Source: Armillaria gallica (lineage: Eukaryota; Basidiomycota; Agaricomycetes; Agaricales; Physalacriaceae). From it: DNA of 64,000 nucleotides. The stretch covers positions 2,480,001-2,544,000 of the forward strand of contig JBANDB010000011.1 in NCBI GenBank assembly GCA_037576215.1. The letters are read 5' to 3'. The notes beneath the pieces are model-generated. The model was given only the letters and a program-made list of their open reading frames with translations. It ran no database searches and had not been told where the DNA came from. The stretch's first letter is position 1. The number at the start of each line of letters is the position of its first letter. Positions 12,928 through 25,549 of this stretch are shown here, one piece after another. A program made the position numbers and the translations under genes.

Positions 12928-13680
12928 GATGGACGTGTGCATGCAAGCTACTGGGCTAATGCTGCAGTTATGCACCTTTAGTACTACTTCTGAGCCAGAA
13001 GCGCCGTCCACGTGAAGGATAAATTACATACAAACGTTAATCCGGAGCACACTGTGGAAGAGGCAGGAAAATGCTGCCGCCCTGCCCGGAAAACGAGCGT
13101 AAAGTCACAAGGAGTGTCAGTAGGCCGTCTTCTATACGGCACGGGAACGAAGAGCGTATGGCCAGTGATGCTGAGGTGGCAATGATGATGATGATGATGG
13201 TGATCTATGTTGTCCGTGGGATGATTGCCCCGGAGAAACTGGGCAGCAGGATACAGTGGAGAGAGCCCTCCAACCGTTGTTGCGGTCCTGGAATGGAGAC
13301 AGTGAAATTCACTTAGCTTACAAATAGACGGCGGCTTTCAGGAAACTTGGCAAGTCCAAGTATATAGTGCCTAAAAGTGAAACGTTGTCTTCATTCAGCT
13401 GGGCGAAGCCATCAGGGTCTGAGACAGTACAGCATCGAAGACAGTAGCGTATAGTAATAATATTAACTGAGGCTAGGTCCAGTTCTCAAGGAAGTGCCAC
13501 AGAAGACCGGATTGTTTCCTTCATTTTAATGTAACAATAACTGGTTGCAATCGTCGCAGTACAAATCGTTGAGTGTGGCGGCCAAATCGCAAACCATCGT
13601 GGAGGGGGGTCAAGGCTGAGACGGTGGCTTGAGGTCGGACCTTCGGACCGTAGACCACGTGATTGTTCCCACGACAAGAA
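12928..13680. other. Intergenic region with ATG trinucleotide repeat
   Basis: This is the 5' flank of the alpha-galactosidase gene. A (ATG)6 run lies at 13182-13199. Short open frames here show no conserved motif and no splice partner, so I annotate no gene. Confidence 0.5.
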
Positions 13681-13689
13681 TGGCTAAAA

Positions 13690-14240
13690 CTTTTTCGCTG
13701 TCAAAATTATCAACCTTTTCCTTCCTCAACTCCAACGTTCAGAATGGTCGAACTTGACTCTCGTCGCTGTCTCTCAGTCGTGGGCCTGGTCTTCAGTCGT
13801 TGCTAGGTGAGTCTACGTTCCATGTCACCTTGTGATGAACAATGTATATATCACACTGAAAAATCCGAATTCTTGGTTATCAATCATTTATTTTGACGTT
13901 CTTACAACAATCTGAACCTCTCTTTTTCTTTTCCTCGCCGTTCATCTTATCTTCGACTTGTACTCACTCTTCATCCTTTTGCAGGACTGTCTTTAATCAA
14001 GCGAATCATTTCTCTAAGCACTGATGCAAACTGGATACTAAGGTCAGTCAATGTCAATATTCTTTGCGCGGGATGAGACCATTACTATTCAGTTATCCCT
14101 GTCTTAACCATTATGTCGAGACGTTTTTTTTCTGATCTTTCATCCACGTCTGCAATCAGGATGTCCTTGCTAAAAAGTTCTTTTTCAGATCTTTCGACGA
14201 AGGCGAACACAGGGAAGGATCGTTTTATAAGTTGGGGTGA
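13690..14240 (+). ncRNA. Possible spliced non-coding transcript with box C/D-like element
   Basis: The stretch starts with a C/T-rich leader and shows a series of convincing splice sites. A donor GTGAGT lies at 13807 with an acceptor at 13983-13984, and a second donor (GTCAGT) follows near 14042 with an acceptor near 14160. The exons between them carry stops in every useful frame; the only ATG frame in the first exon ends at the junction. Inside the first intron are a box-C-like GTGATGA (13832-13838), a CTGA at 13856 and a CTGA at 13912. That layout and the roughly 80-nt spacing suit a C/D snoRNA in a non-coding host gene. No good terminal stem is visible and no guide target was identified, so this remains speculative. 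Confidence 0.2.
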
Positions 14241-14331
14241 GTGTTGGACTTGCGCCTGTCAGTAATTCTTCATTGCTACGTATGTAAAGTATATAGTATC
14301 GAACTAAATAGCACACAAATACAATATCATA

Positions 14332-16681
14332 CTATTCCACATCAACGTTAACAATTTTGATGTCTTCAAACGGCTTGTCCGCTTTGTTTGCTTTGACATT
14401 TTCAATACCATGCACAACTTCCAAACCCGAAATGACGCGCCCAAAGATTGTATGCTTCTTGTCCAACCACGGTGTAGCTGTAGTGGTGATAAAGAACTGG
14501 GACCCATTGGTGCCTGGGCCAGCATTCGCCATGCTAACGGTATAAGGCCTGTCCATGTATGTCAGCACATAAATATGACCAGGAAAGCAGCAACCTACCT
14601 GTCATGTCTTAGGTCGTCAGAGAACTCATCTTCGAACTCTCGTCCCCAAATTGACATGCCTCCAGTACCGTCTCCGAGGGGATCCCCAGTTTGGATCATG
14701 AACTTTGGGATAACCCGATGGAATATGATTCCCTCGAAGTATCCGCTGCGCGCATGTCCGACAAAATTTTCGACAGCCTTTGGTGCTTGCGCTGGGAACA
14801 GCCGCATATGAATGTCACCTACTGTCGTGTGGATGGTGGCCGAATTGGCTAGGGGTGATGGACCGTTCAACGCGACGGGCACAGCAGAAGCGATGTTCTG
14901 TTCTTCACGCGTGGGTCTTTCATTGAATACATCTCGCTCGCCCTCTTTGTTGTCCCTAAAAGGCAGTTAGTACTGAACCGACGGGTTGTTAATCGTGCTA
15001 CGTACGGCTCCGAACGAGTGAAGATGTAGAATCTAGGTCGCTTGTAGGCTGTACTGAAGAAAGAAGGATCTCGCTGGGCTTTGTCAGCCAAGATCGGATT
15101 CGCTGAAGCAGCCATCGCCTAGAAACAAGTTTAGGTCGACAACACGTGGATAAAGGAGTGAAGGCGCTACCATAGTTGTGATATTCCGCTTGGCCGGAGC
15201 TCCTTGATACACGCTCACATTCAAAAACCGATTCGATTCATCCTTTCCGAGAAGGCGAACTACACGATTGGTGACAGTGTTGACGACTGCAAGGAGTTAA
15301 GTCAGGCACCCGGGTTGATTACAAGCGCCATACCTTTTATTCCTAACAACGATGGATAGATGATAAAGGCACCGCTTTCGTCCCAAATCGCGTTACTCCA
15401 ACGTCCGGGAACCAGGCCGTCTGGGCCGGGTAACTCAAGCTCTCTTTCTATGGCCAACCGTCGTCCAAACTCCATGTCATCTACCTTGTACACTGCAGTA
15501 CCAGCCTGCTGCATCTCTTGAACTGCCGCCAGTGATTCATCATATTTGCGATGAAGTTTCCCGGTCAAGAAAGTAAACATGCGGATTTGTCGATCTGGTA
15601 ACGAGAACGTGACGAAGGAGGAGGAATCAGGCGAGAGGGTTATGCATGTCGGGGTGGATTTTGACTTTTTGAATTCGTACAAATCGGTCTCGCTTTTGTA
15701 AGACCAGAGCCCTGGCACGTTTTTAGGCAGCGAGAAAGGTTCGGAGGGCTGCCAATACTCCACAAAACCTCCCTCGTCTGCGGATATCACGCAGTCATAA
15801 CGGTCACTGTAGGCCATGACATGGACAGGGAATCGGTGCAGACTTTCGATGGTTTCGAGTGGGGTGCCGTCTCCTCGACCTTCGTAGAGTTTAATTGTTC
15901 CCGATGCTGAATCAGACCTGGGAAAAGGTGAGTGTGATACACGTAGGCCGTTGCAAAAGAACCAATTTACACTGCTAGCAATCCAGCCTGTCCACGTCGA
16001 TGTACCCAGCAACATGAATGGGGAGTGAAGCCCAAGGTGATGATGTTAATCATGTCTGTATAGTTGATCAACTTCGCACTGGAGGTCGAGCCACTGTGAA
16101 CATACCAAAGTTCACAACGTCGAACACTTTAGCTGTGCCATCATCGGACACTGTTACAAAAGCTGCCCGTCTGCGCTTGCGGATACTGCTTTGACGGAGG
16201 TCAGGTGGGCACGGTAGAGCTTCACAAACTCGATGCCGTTGTCCTGCTTCTTCCAAAGTTTGAGATGACCGTCAACCGAGGTCGTGATGAGAAATTCGGT
16301 CCTGAACATATGTCAGTAAATAATTCTGCGGATAAAGTAGAAAGCTGTACTTGGTGACGACGCAAAAGTTTATCACATCCCGGTGCATGAAGCTTTTGTA
16401 GTATTGCTCCGCGTCGGGGAGATGTTCCAGATACAGTCGTTCATGGGGAAGTACTGCAAGAAAAATTCTATGTTTGTTGAGGCTCAAAAATGGGGATACA
16501 AGACGAGACGCTCACCTTTACGCTTCTTCTTCACGCTACCCTCAGCGTCTGCTTGGATTGGCATTGGTCCCACATCCTCGTCGTCATCCTCGTCCTGGAC
16601 TTGAACAGGATCCATCGGTTCTGCCTCGGCGCTACTTTCTGCACCGTTCCACGCGCGCTTTCCTAGTACAGGCTCTGACAT
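14332..16681 (-). CDS. PPWD1: WD40-repeat peptidyl-prolyl isomerase (PPWD1-like cyclophilin)
   Basis: PPWD1 is a spliceosome-associated nuclear cyclophilin. The ATG at 16681 gives [13 protein letters not shown], an acidic stretch (EDDDEDVG) and a basic KKKRK. The family signature [18 protein letters not shown] and [14 protein letters not shown] follows, then WD40 blades ([41 protein letters not shown]). A middle segment covers [20 protein letters not shown] and [15 protein letters not shown]. The C-terminal cyclophilin domain (about 14870-14332) has [20 protein letters not shown], the catalytic block [29 protein letters not shown] and [17 protein letters not shown] and W/H of the active site are retained, so activity is likely. 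About seven short introns are seen, for example near 14560-14610. The 5' end lies about 230 bp from the start codon of the divergent MIP1 gene. Confidence 0.93.
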
Positions 16682-16911
16682 GATGAAGGGAAGTTTTCAG
16701 CGCGTCGAAAGAGGTTTGAAGTGATTTGTTTGGTCCACCCATCTTGAGCAAATAAGAGATCAACGGTTTGATATGATGTAATTTTTCAAATTGAATCTCA
16801 AAGCGTCTTCAGCAAAAATTGAAACTTGCAAAACGGCGACCTTCGTTAGAAGGAGACTGAACCAGTGTCAATTTGTTCTTCCTGTCAAGGCCAAAAATCC
16901 ATGGTCTTTCG

Positions 16912-19900
16912 ATGCTCACGTCTTCTCGACTCCAAAAGCCAAGCTCTAGTCTTCCTCGATGGATTCATTCAAGCTCAAGCAAACAGACCCAAATGCAACG
17001 AAAGCGACAACCCGCACCAAGCAATATCTCGGTCAAGCCAACTAGCGTTTCCATAAAGGAGAAGCAGGATGCAGAGACAGCGACGGCGCTGCAGAAACCT
17101 CGGCGCAGTGCGCAATGCTTCTGCTTTCTTGCTGCTACTTGGAAGCTGAACCTCGTTTTCTAGATCAGCGAAATGAATTCGGAGTGCAGCTTTTATCGCA
17201 ATCTCTCCACGACCAAGTCTTCAAAAATTGTTCCTTCGAAGCACCTCTGAGAATCTATAATAATATTGCCCTTTCGCACCTAGAAATGCACGACCTTAGC
17301 CCATCTCAAGGCTCCAAACTCCCCTACACCGAATTCACACTTCCCCCGCTCCAAGGTGATAATCTTCTCGAGCATTTCTATAGGTTAGGCTCGTCCAACG
17401 CAGAACCTTACCTCTCGTTGGCCAAATCGTTCGCTACTGCCCAGTTATATCCCCCTCCAGAACACTGGAACATACAGGCTGGATGGACAAAATACATCCA
17501 TAAAAGTGACGGATCAGGATACCACGAACATGTACCATACCCCATGCATGACGGAAAACCTGAGCAAATGCTCTCCTTCGACATTGAAAACCTTCCTAAA
17601 TACCATCACTTCCCTGTCTTGGCCTGCGCCGCGTCTCCTAATGCTTGGTACGCCTGGATATCTCCCTGGATATTAGATCCTGCCAACACATCGCCGGAAC
17701 AACTTATACCTCTTGGTCCTCCTGATGTCCCTCGCATTGTTGTAGGCCACAACGTGTCTTATGACCGGGCGCGTGTTCTTGAGGAGTACCACGTCGATGG
17801 CACAAAAAATCGCTTCCTTGACACCATGGCGCTTCATGTGGCGGTTAAGGGGATTTCGTCTCACCAACGGCCCGCGTGGATGAAGCACAAAAAGAACAAG
17901 GAAGAAGTTAAAGAGCAGCGACGAGAAGCCGTTGAGGTTGTACGAAGTATGATTCAAGAAGTACAAGGCGATCTTGATGCGCTACGCGAGGCTGAGGCTC
18001 GAGGGGAAGTCGACGAGGAATGGAGATCGACCCTTGTCGCCCGTTGGAAGGAGCTTCAGGAATATTTGCCGACCCATCAGGCTTCGGTGGACCAGTTGCA
18101 TGATAACTTCATACCTGGTCCCCCTCCGGGAAGTGAAGACGCCGAGGACAGTGTACAAACGCGATGGGAGGATTTGACATCGATGAATTCCCTAGCCGAC
18201 GTCGCGAAACTCTATTGCTCCATCGATCTTTCCAAAGAGATTCGGAATGACTTTATGACCTGCACTCCGGAGGAGATCCTTGCCGGCATATTTGACTACA
18301 TCGGTTATTGTGCCAACGATGTCAGTGTCACACATCAAGTGTACGCAAAGGTGTTCCCTGGATTTTCCAAGAATTGTCCTCATCCTGTCAGTTTTGCGGG
18401 AATATTGACAATGGGAAGCGGATTCTTACCCGTAAATCAAGAATGGGAGGCTTACTTGGAGCGTGCAGAAGGCCTTTGGAACAAGATGTCGAAAGGTGTT
18501 AAGGATGGTCTGGAAAGTCTTGCTAGGGAAGCTGTTAAGAATCATCCAGTCGGTGCAGAAGGAGGCGAAGACAATTGGAAGGATGATCCTTGGTTAAGCC
18601 AGTTGGATTGGACTCCCAAGGTTGTTGGCAAGACCCGGGGCGTATTCCCACCAGAGGTAGAGGCCGAACCGCCTGTAGAGGTATGTAATTCAATTCTCCT
18701 CCAAATTCTCGTTCTTAGAAAGCCATGTAGTCACGAAATTCTCAGGTTATTCCGCGGTGGTATAGTCGCCTTCTCAGTGACCCATTCTCAACACATGCTA
18801 TGACCCGCATTCTACCCCTTCTCCTGAACTTGTCTTTTGAAGGTCATCCTATGGTCTTCACGTCAAAGGAACAATGGCATTATCTTAAGGGCAAAATAAA
18901 GAAGGTTCACCGTTTACCTACCGCATCTGGGCGCACGACGGCTTTGCTAGGACCCAAGCATGCACTCAAGCTTCTGAACGAGGGTCAAATGGGTTCGTGT
19001 GATGACAAATTGGCTATGAAGCTCTGCGGACCAGAGGATAAGCTGAAGACGCAGGTCCTGAAGCTCGCGGCATCCGTTTACAGCAGAGGTCTGACAGAGA
19101 AAGAGATCAGCGATGACCCCTGGTACAGTCAATTGGATTGGACCGAGGTTACAGAAAATGCATCTCAGGTCGTATCTGTCGCGAAACCAAAGCGTAAACC
19201 TAAAGTCGTCAAACCTCCGTCGGTGTATTGGCCCAAATGGTTCTGGGACCTGGCGAAGCCGAAGAAGGATATGCCTCCCGCATCACTAGAAATCACCATG
19301 AAGAATCGCTTTGCTCCCCTTCTACTTAGGATGTCGTGGCTCAATTACCCCTTATACTACTCTCGAGAATATGGTTGGACATTTCGTGTACCCCATCAGC
19401 CAGAGGGCACACCAATCCCTGAGAAGATGAAGCGACTGAAGGCCCTTGAATTCCACGACGAAGCTGATGTATCCCTCAACGACCTCAAGCTTGAGGGCTA
19501 CACATTCTACAAACTACCGCACAAGGATGGCGAGACAGCAAACGTTGGGAGTCCCTTGACGAAGACTTTCATGAATTACGCCATTGATGGAACGCTGAGC
19601 TGTGGCGCTGGTGAAACAGCTAACGCGATTGTCGACGTTGCGGTTCAGGGCAGTTATTGGGTCAGTTCACGGGATCGGATCATGCGCCAGATGGTTGGCT
19701 GGCAGGACCCCAAGACCAAGCGGTGGGATATGGGTTTTCCCGTCGAACCGGACTCCGAGACTTGCGCAGAGGGAGAACGGCCGAAGAAGTGGGGCATGAT
19801 CCTTCCTCAGGTCATAACAATGGGCACCGTCACTCGACGGGCTATTGAAAGGACTTGGTTGACTGCGAGCAACGCGAAGAAGAACCGTGTCGGGTCTGAA

Positions 19901-21295
19901 CTCAAAGCCATGGTTCGGGCGCCTCCTGGTTATGCCATCGTTGGCGCTGATGTCGATTCCGAAGAGTTGTGGATTTCTAGTTGTATGGGGGACGCCCAGT
20001 TTGGTGCTCATGGGGCCACTGCCATCGGCTGGATGACGCTCGAAGGCACTAAAGCCGCAGGGACTGATCTTCATTCTAAGACAGCCAATATCTTGGGTAC
20101 TTCTCGTAATCAGGCCAAGATTTTCAACTACTCTCGGATTTATGGCGCTGGTATGCGTCATGCGATACTCCTTCTCCAGCAGGGAAACTCGAATATGAGT
20201 CCAGAAGAGGCTCAGAAGCTCGCATCAAATTTGTACATGTCAACGAAGGGCAAGAATACATATCGGACAGACATGTTTGGCAAGAAGTTTTGGTTTGGCG
20301 GTACCGAAAGTTTTCTGTTCAACAAGCTGGAGGAGATAGCTTTGTCCGATTTACCTCAGACGCCTGCCCTGGGCTGTGGTATCACTCAAGCCCTATGCAA
20401 AACCAACCTTCCACAAGGCTTCGGTTCAGACTATCTACCTTCGCGGATCAATTGGGTCGTACAGTCCTCGGGAGTGGACTATCTTCATTTACTCATCGTT
20501 TCAATGGACCATCTAATCAACAAATACGGTATCCAGGCTCGCTACCTCATTTCCGTTCATGATGAGCTCCGGTATCTGGTGAAGGAAGAAGATCAGTACC
20601 GCGCCGCCCTCGCTTTGCAGATTGCCAACCTCTGGACTCGCAGTATGTTTGCGTACAAATTGGGTATGGACGATCTCCCTCAGGGAGTAGCCTTCTTCTC
20701 TGCGGTGGACGTCGACAAGGTACTTAGGAAGGAGGTAGACATGTCTTGTGTCACTCCATCCCAGCCGAATCCGATCCCTCCCGGCGAATGTCTTGACATA
20801 ACTCAGATATTAGAGAAGACCAATAATGGATCTCTACGGTCGGATGGTCGCCCTATGGAAACATCGTTCAACGGATCGTTCACAGGCTCATTGGAGGGTT
20901 ATGTTGAACCTAATTGTTTAATTCACCGCTCCCCCAGCGCCGGCTGGCTTCAAGCGCAATCAACTAAAGACTTCGGTGAAGTCAAGCACTTGGCTAAGGA
21001 AGAGTCTGGAAAGAAAAACGTAGGGTCTACAGGGTCACAGCCGAAGAAGGGGGGTAAATCAGGCCGTAAGATCACCAAGCGTGATGACTGGGCTGAGATG
21101 GTGGAACGGTGTTACAGTCGGGTCGCGACCTTAGACTATGGTAGTATATATATTTATAATGCTTCGCTCTTGATCCATGTACTTAATGTTGTATACTTAT
21201 ACGGTTACATTATCGCATCCATTAAGGTCTCGTCATTTTTGCCATTCCAGCCGATCAATATTACGAGATGGCCCGGGGTTCATCAACGTGAATGA
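16912..21295 (+). CDS. MIP1: Mitochondrial DNA polymerase gamma catalytic subunit
   Basis: This family-A polymerase replicates mitochondrial DNA. The first in-frame ATG (16912) opens a Ser/Arg-rich, acid-free presequence (MLTSSRLQKPSSSLPRWIHS), as expected for matrix import. An intron of only about 38 nt near 17108-17145 is inferred to restore frame to FLDQRNEFGVQLLSQSLH. Exonuclease motif I (SFDIENLP, 17575-17600), VVGHNVSYDRARVLEEY and exo III (YCANDVSVT) are intact. An intron at 18681-18745 joins PPVE to VIPRWYSRLL. Polymerase motifs are present: motif A VGADVDSEELWIS (about 19940), motif B around AKIFNYSRIYGAG (20115) and motif C VHDELRYLV (20555). The length of about 1,380 residues fits fungal Mip1. 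The last 60 residues after WAEMVERCYSRV become hydrophobic and may be an artefact of an unspliced 3' end near 21140, so the stop at 21295 is uncertain. Confidence 0.93.
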
Positions 21296-21932
21296 TTTTT
21301 ACGCAGGTCTGCCAGTGCCGGTTTTCACTGCGGATATCCTGATATCACAGTACTTTTCGTCAAGCTCAAACTCAGGGTGTTGATGGTAGATTTAGCTAAG
21401 TGAAATTCGGATATAACGGATCACTGGACAAGTGCCCGATCAGATCGTGAGCCGCAGACTCGGGTGTCAAGGGGTGTCATCCCTTCCCCAACCTTTTCCT
21501 CCACAGTGACCGGACTACTGAACAGGCCTTTCGGTATTGCACATGCGGAACTCCCCGTGCATAGGTCTCGGGCTCTTCTTCGTCATCTTATGATGAATCT
21601 TGTCTTGTATGGAAGCACCCCTCACTGCTCGACGGTACCGCCACACAAGGATATACTACTGAAGTTGATAAAGAACCTTAGCTTGCCCGTTTTTCAGAAC
21701 CAATTCTGATTCATTTTGGGCCCGAAGTTCAAATGGACATGTTTCTCGATTCTCGAACAAGGGCAGTTTGAATCTTCAGGAAATCTTTAGTTGAAATATA
21801 TGCGTATCGATTCGCTTTCTATTCACTCTAGAAATGGGAAACTGTCCGCACAGGTCCGCACCCTTTCACATTTTCCCACGATCAGTTTCACTTCAACAAA
21901 TCCCTCTGAGTTGCTCCCTTTGTCCTGACTAG
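21296..21932. other. Intergenic, no gene recognised
   Basis: It lies between the end of MIP1 and the Cys-rich small gene. The open frames here have no convincing start, composition or splice partner. The last 100 bp before 21933 are C/T-rich and probably act as leader and promoter of the next gene. Confidence 0.45.
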
Positions 21933-22564
21933 ATGACCCTAACCCGCGTCCCGGTGAGCTCTTTACACCCTACACAGCTCTATTCTTCTCGCATCATGTT
22001 CGCCACAGAAATCGGGGGTTGAAAATAAACTCAGGTCTTCAAAAACCCAGATCGTTTCTTATGTTTCGATGCCACATTGCTACCAGAATTGCCGGTATGT
22101 CGATAATCTACTAATCATCTAAATTTCTCATGTGGTCTCGTACAGCAGTTATCCCAACGCTTGGTCTCATATCAAAAATTGGAACTTCCTACTGCTCACG
22201 ACCTGGACACATTTCCGTCTACGGTGTATTCTTCGCCACACTACATCTTGGTCGCTGACATTGACACAAATCATTTCAACGCTAAAATGTGTCATCGACA
22301 ACTATTATTCCAGCAGTCGGCGGGTTGCGGTCATCTGACGAAGGTCGGAGAGATCAATGTTGACTGCCGCTATCCCAAGTGCTTCATAAGCTCAATACAC
22401 CCACGATTTTGTGGACAAAATGCGCCTTGTTCTTGTCGTCGATATTACTCCAACCCGGTGAGGAAAATCACCGCGATAGTTAGTCATATTCCTCCTTGGT
22501 TTTTCTGGGCCCTTAACCACTTCTACAGGTCCCAGGGAGATGTTCTGGTTGCATGGAGTGCTAG
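21933..22564 (+). CDS. Small Cys-rich fungal protein, unknown function
   Basis: Four exons can be joined with all-canonical, all-phase-0 junctions: 21933-21953, 22035-22094, 22146-22457 and 22529-22564. They give 142 residues. The N-terminal half (MTLTRVPVFKNPDRFLCFDA ... LPTAHDLDTFPSTVYSS) is ordinary. The C-terminal half carries eleven of the twelve cysteines, spaced C-x14-C...DCRYPKC...RFCG..PCSCRRYY, and the last 12-codon exon adds PGRCSGCMEC and the stop. Without the last splice the frame runs into non-Cys sequence, so the spliced end is clearly better. There is no signal peptide, so it is probably intracellular; metal binding is plausible from the Cys pattern but not shown. Short Cys-rich proteins with a CRRYY-like block look familiar from agaric genomes, but I know no named family. 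It stands alone in a gene-poor stretch. Confidence 0.62.
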
Positions 22565-25549
22565 TTCATTATTATATTACACATTAACAAGTAGACCTTT
22601 TTAATCTTCATTGTAGTTTTTTGACGTGAATCCAAGGGCCATGACGCTTGCCTCTTGCACTATGGAGATCTCCAAACCGTCACGATGTCGGTGGATCTCT
22701 ATGCTGCGTCCGTTGATCGGCAGCGTCGGCTACTATGTTTAGATGCTTTTATACGCCAGAAGAAGCCAGGTCGCATATAAATATATTATCTCCAAAGGAC
22801 TTCTTGTCATCAACCCGGCGAGGGTTATTCCTCTACTAACTCATTCAAAAACACCAACAGATGGAGATTGCGCTACGGTTACATAGTTTTTTGTTCTTGG
22901 ACCACCTGCCTTGTACCTGCATCATGCCATTTTGACAGGACTCCGATTGCACACGAGGCACATCAGCTCCCAACTTTACTGAACTATACTCGGTGCCAAA
23001 CATGCAGCATGACTACCAGCGTTCAACTAGGGTTGATACTCAATGGATTACGGTCACTACGGTTACCGGTAGGCGCTATATTTTCCTGCACTCCTTGACG
23101 AGAATTGACCAAAAAGACGAGCAAACAGGATGCCAGGGAATCTATGTACGTTGACTTGTCAAGCACTCCGACGTTTTTAGTCATCGGTGCCCATTAAAGG
23201 GGATATCGACTTTTGCGTGAAGCTCTGGGACAATGCCATTATGAAGTTCATGCGTTTCTTCGCGATGACATGATGAAAGATGTGGAGGGGCCATGATGCA
23301 GAGAGAAACTTTTAACACGCGAGGACAGAGTGAGCACTGCAATAGTCAAAGAAGGCCCCGGCCCGCATCGTATACATAATCTTCGAACGTCAACGACACT
23401 CCAGATCGAGTTGTTTGTACACCCCCTCGCCCAAGCTTTTGGTCGCAGGGTTCCGAGATAAAAATCTATGGAAATACCAGCATGAACAGCGAATAAAGTA
23501 GTTTCGAATGCATCAAAAGATGAGTAAGGTTGGACACATAAGGCCAATTATTCGATGAATCATGAAAGTTCCAGCCTTATGGTCGCGGTCCTAGTGTTGT
23601 TGGTATCGAGCTTGAGCGCTTAATATTGGGAATAGACGTCGGCAGGCACAGAAGACGTGGAGGATATGGCTCGAACGAACGTATATTCGTGACAGATACG
23701 TAGGTGGTGGTGGTACGAAGCCAAGATGCGGTAGTGATCGATACGAAAATCAAAATAATGTAAAACAAAAGACGGCTACGCCGTTGGCCCAGTGGCTGTG
23801 AAACCATAATCCTCAACACTTAACTCTGGTCTCACCTGGGTAAACCACACATCACGACACGGCCCTTCATACCAGCGCGATACTGTACATAGTGCTAGTG
23901 CCAAGGTGATATGGCGAGTTGACGGGTTGGACTCCCCGTCGGAGCGGTGTAGTGATTGCCGGCTATTGCCGAGGTGCAGTGCATTATGTAAACCGAATAC
24001 CCACTGCTCTCCCTTCATTTTCTCGCCGGAATCACGGCCACGCAAGCTGACGACCTCTCACCGTTCCAGCGCATTCACGACGTGGTTCAAGATCTTACTA
24101 ACCAGCTTGTTCCTATTGCGCCGAAAGTTCTTTCTTTTCTTAGGCTTATCCGCGACATGGCGCATCGAGCTCCCCTTCGTGCTTGTCGTTCAACAAAGCA
24201 CGCAGCCTGAGGATGATATAGATCGAGGAACAGACGGTGTCGCGTCTGAGGATACGGCATGGTGATGAAACGGAAGGTATCTTACATTGTAATCGGTGGA
24301 TTCTGGAATATGCTCAACATCGAGGCGGCACTGGGGCTGATACTGAACTCAGTTCTACTGAAATTCGTAGCGAGATTCCCTCTGGGTTTTGATCCCCATC
24401 AAAGTAATCTGGGTCAAAATACTTGGCTGGGGTGAGTTCACGGCGTCAATTGGTGTCAACGACTGCTGATATATCCTCTAGTCGATGATATAATACTGAC
24501 ACTATACATGGTATTCTTGGCTTTGATGTTGAATTCCCGATGCGGATGGGTCGGAGACTGTCGTCAAATATATCCACGACAATTCTCTAGAATATTCAAG
24601 CAGCCCAACCACATCCGATCGTTTTTCAATGCAGTAATATCAAACATTCAGAGCTAAGTTTTCCGGTTTAAGATTATTTCCAAGTCGTGTTATTGTTCTG
24701 CGTGTTGTCCCTGCACATCTTTCTCGGCCTCGGCTTTTCCCCACAAGGTATGCTGTTCCGAAGCGGGATACCCAGCCAACTCTAGTACATCCCGGCGTAC
24801 TGCTCCAGCAAATGGTAATATATTTTTCACGTCGATGTAGGACAATTCTCACCTTTGATGCTTCAGCTTCATGCAAGACCTATTATCATCATGTTCAAGC
24901 AACTAGCAATGTCTCGCATTTGCCCCGCCTCTTGGCTTTGCAAGTCCCCCATAATCGTAACGGATCAGAATGCCAGAAAGTGAATTGGCGTTTCCTAAAT
25001 CTTGCAAATTTCCTTGCCGCTGTTCCGTCTCCACTTGCCGTCTTATAGCACCATTTCCTATACTGCTTACACTCTCGGGATAGGCGGGCGCCGTGTAGAC
25101 TCGTGTATATGTGAACACCTTTTGAAGAGAACTCCCCCCGGCTGGGTTAGACGGCGGCATCATCTCCTATCTTTTCACAGTGATTATTATAAGTCCCTTG
25201 ATACTCAAGTTGATGCATACCGACGCAGTGCCTTACCCCGTGCTGCAATACCTGTGATCTGTCGATGGAGAAACCGCGGGTATGCGAATTAACGTTGCTG
25301 GGATATCGGCATGATAGCCAGGTGAGTTCTCTTGTAACGCATCAGAGGCCAAGTTTAGTTGAAATTATCACAGAGGACACTCAGCGGCGGAAATACCAGC
25401 CATGCCGAAGTTTCGCTAGATATCAGAACATCACGATTCGGGGGGCCCATATGCACAAATATGCACGTCTATTCCTAAATAAACCTTCGCGGTGTTTTGG
25501 GTAAATGTTCAGTCAGCGCCTCATTGTGAATGCACGAGGAGCTGAAACT
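22565..25549. other. 3-kb gene-poor stretch
   Basis: No confident gene was found on either strand. Several frames of 70-120 codons exist (for example 23248-23547 minus, 23906-24265 plus), but none has a family motif or a credible chain of splice sites. Near 24025-24200 one frame on the plus strand reads like protein (ATQADDLSPFQRIHDVVQDL) but has no start, so it may be a relic. Repeats and transposon ends were not visible by eye. Confidence 0.4.

Noticed and set aside
16873..16911. Upstream start of MIP1 at 16873
   Set aside because: The codon is TTG; the first in-frame ATG is 16912 and opens a good mitochondrial presequence.
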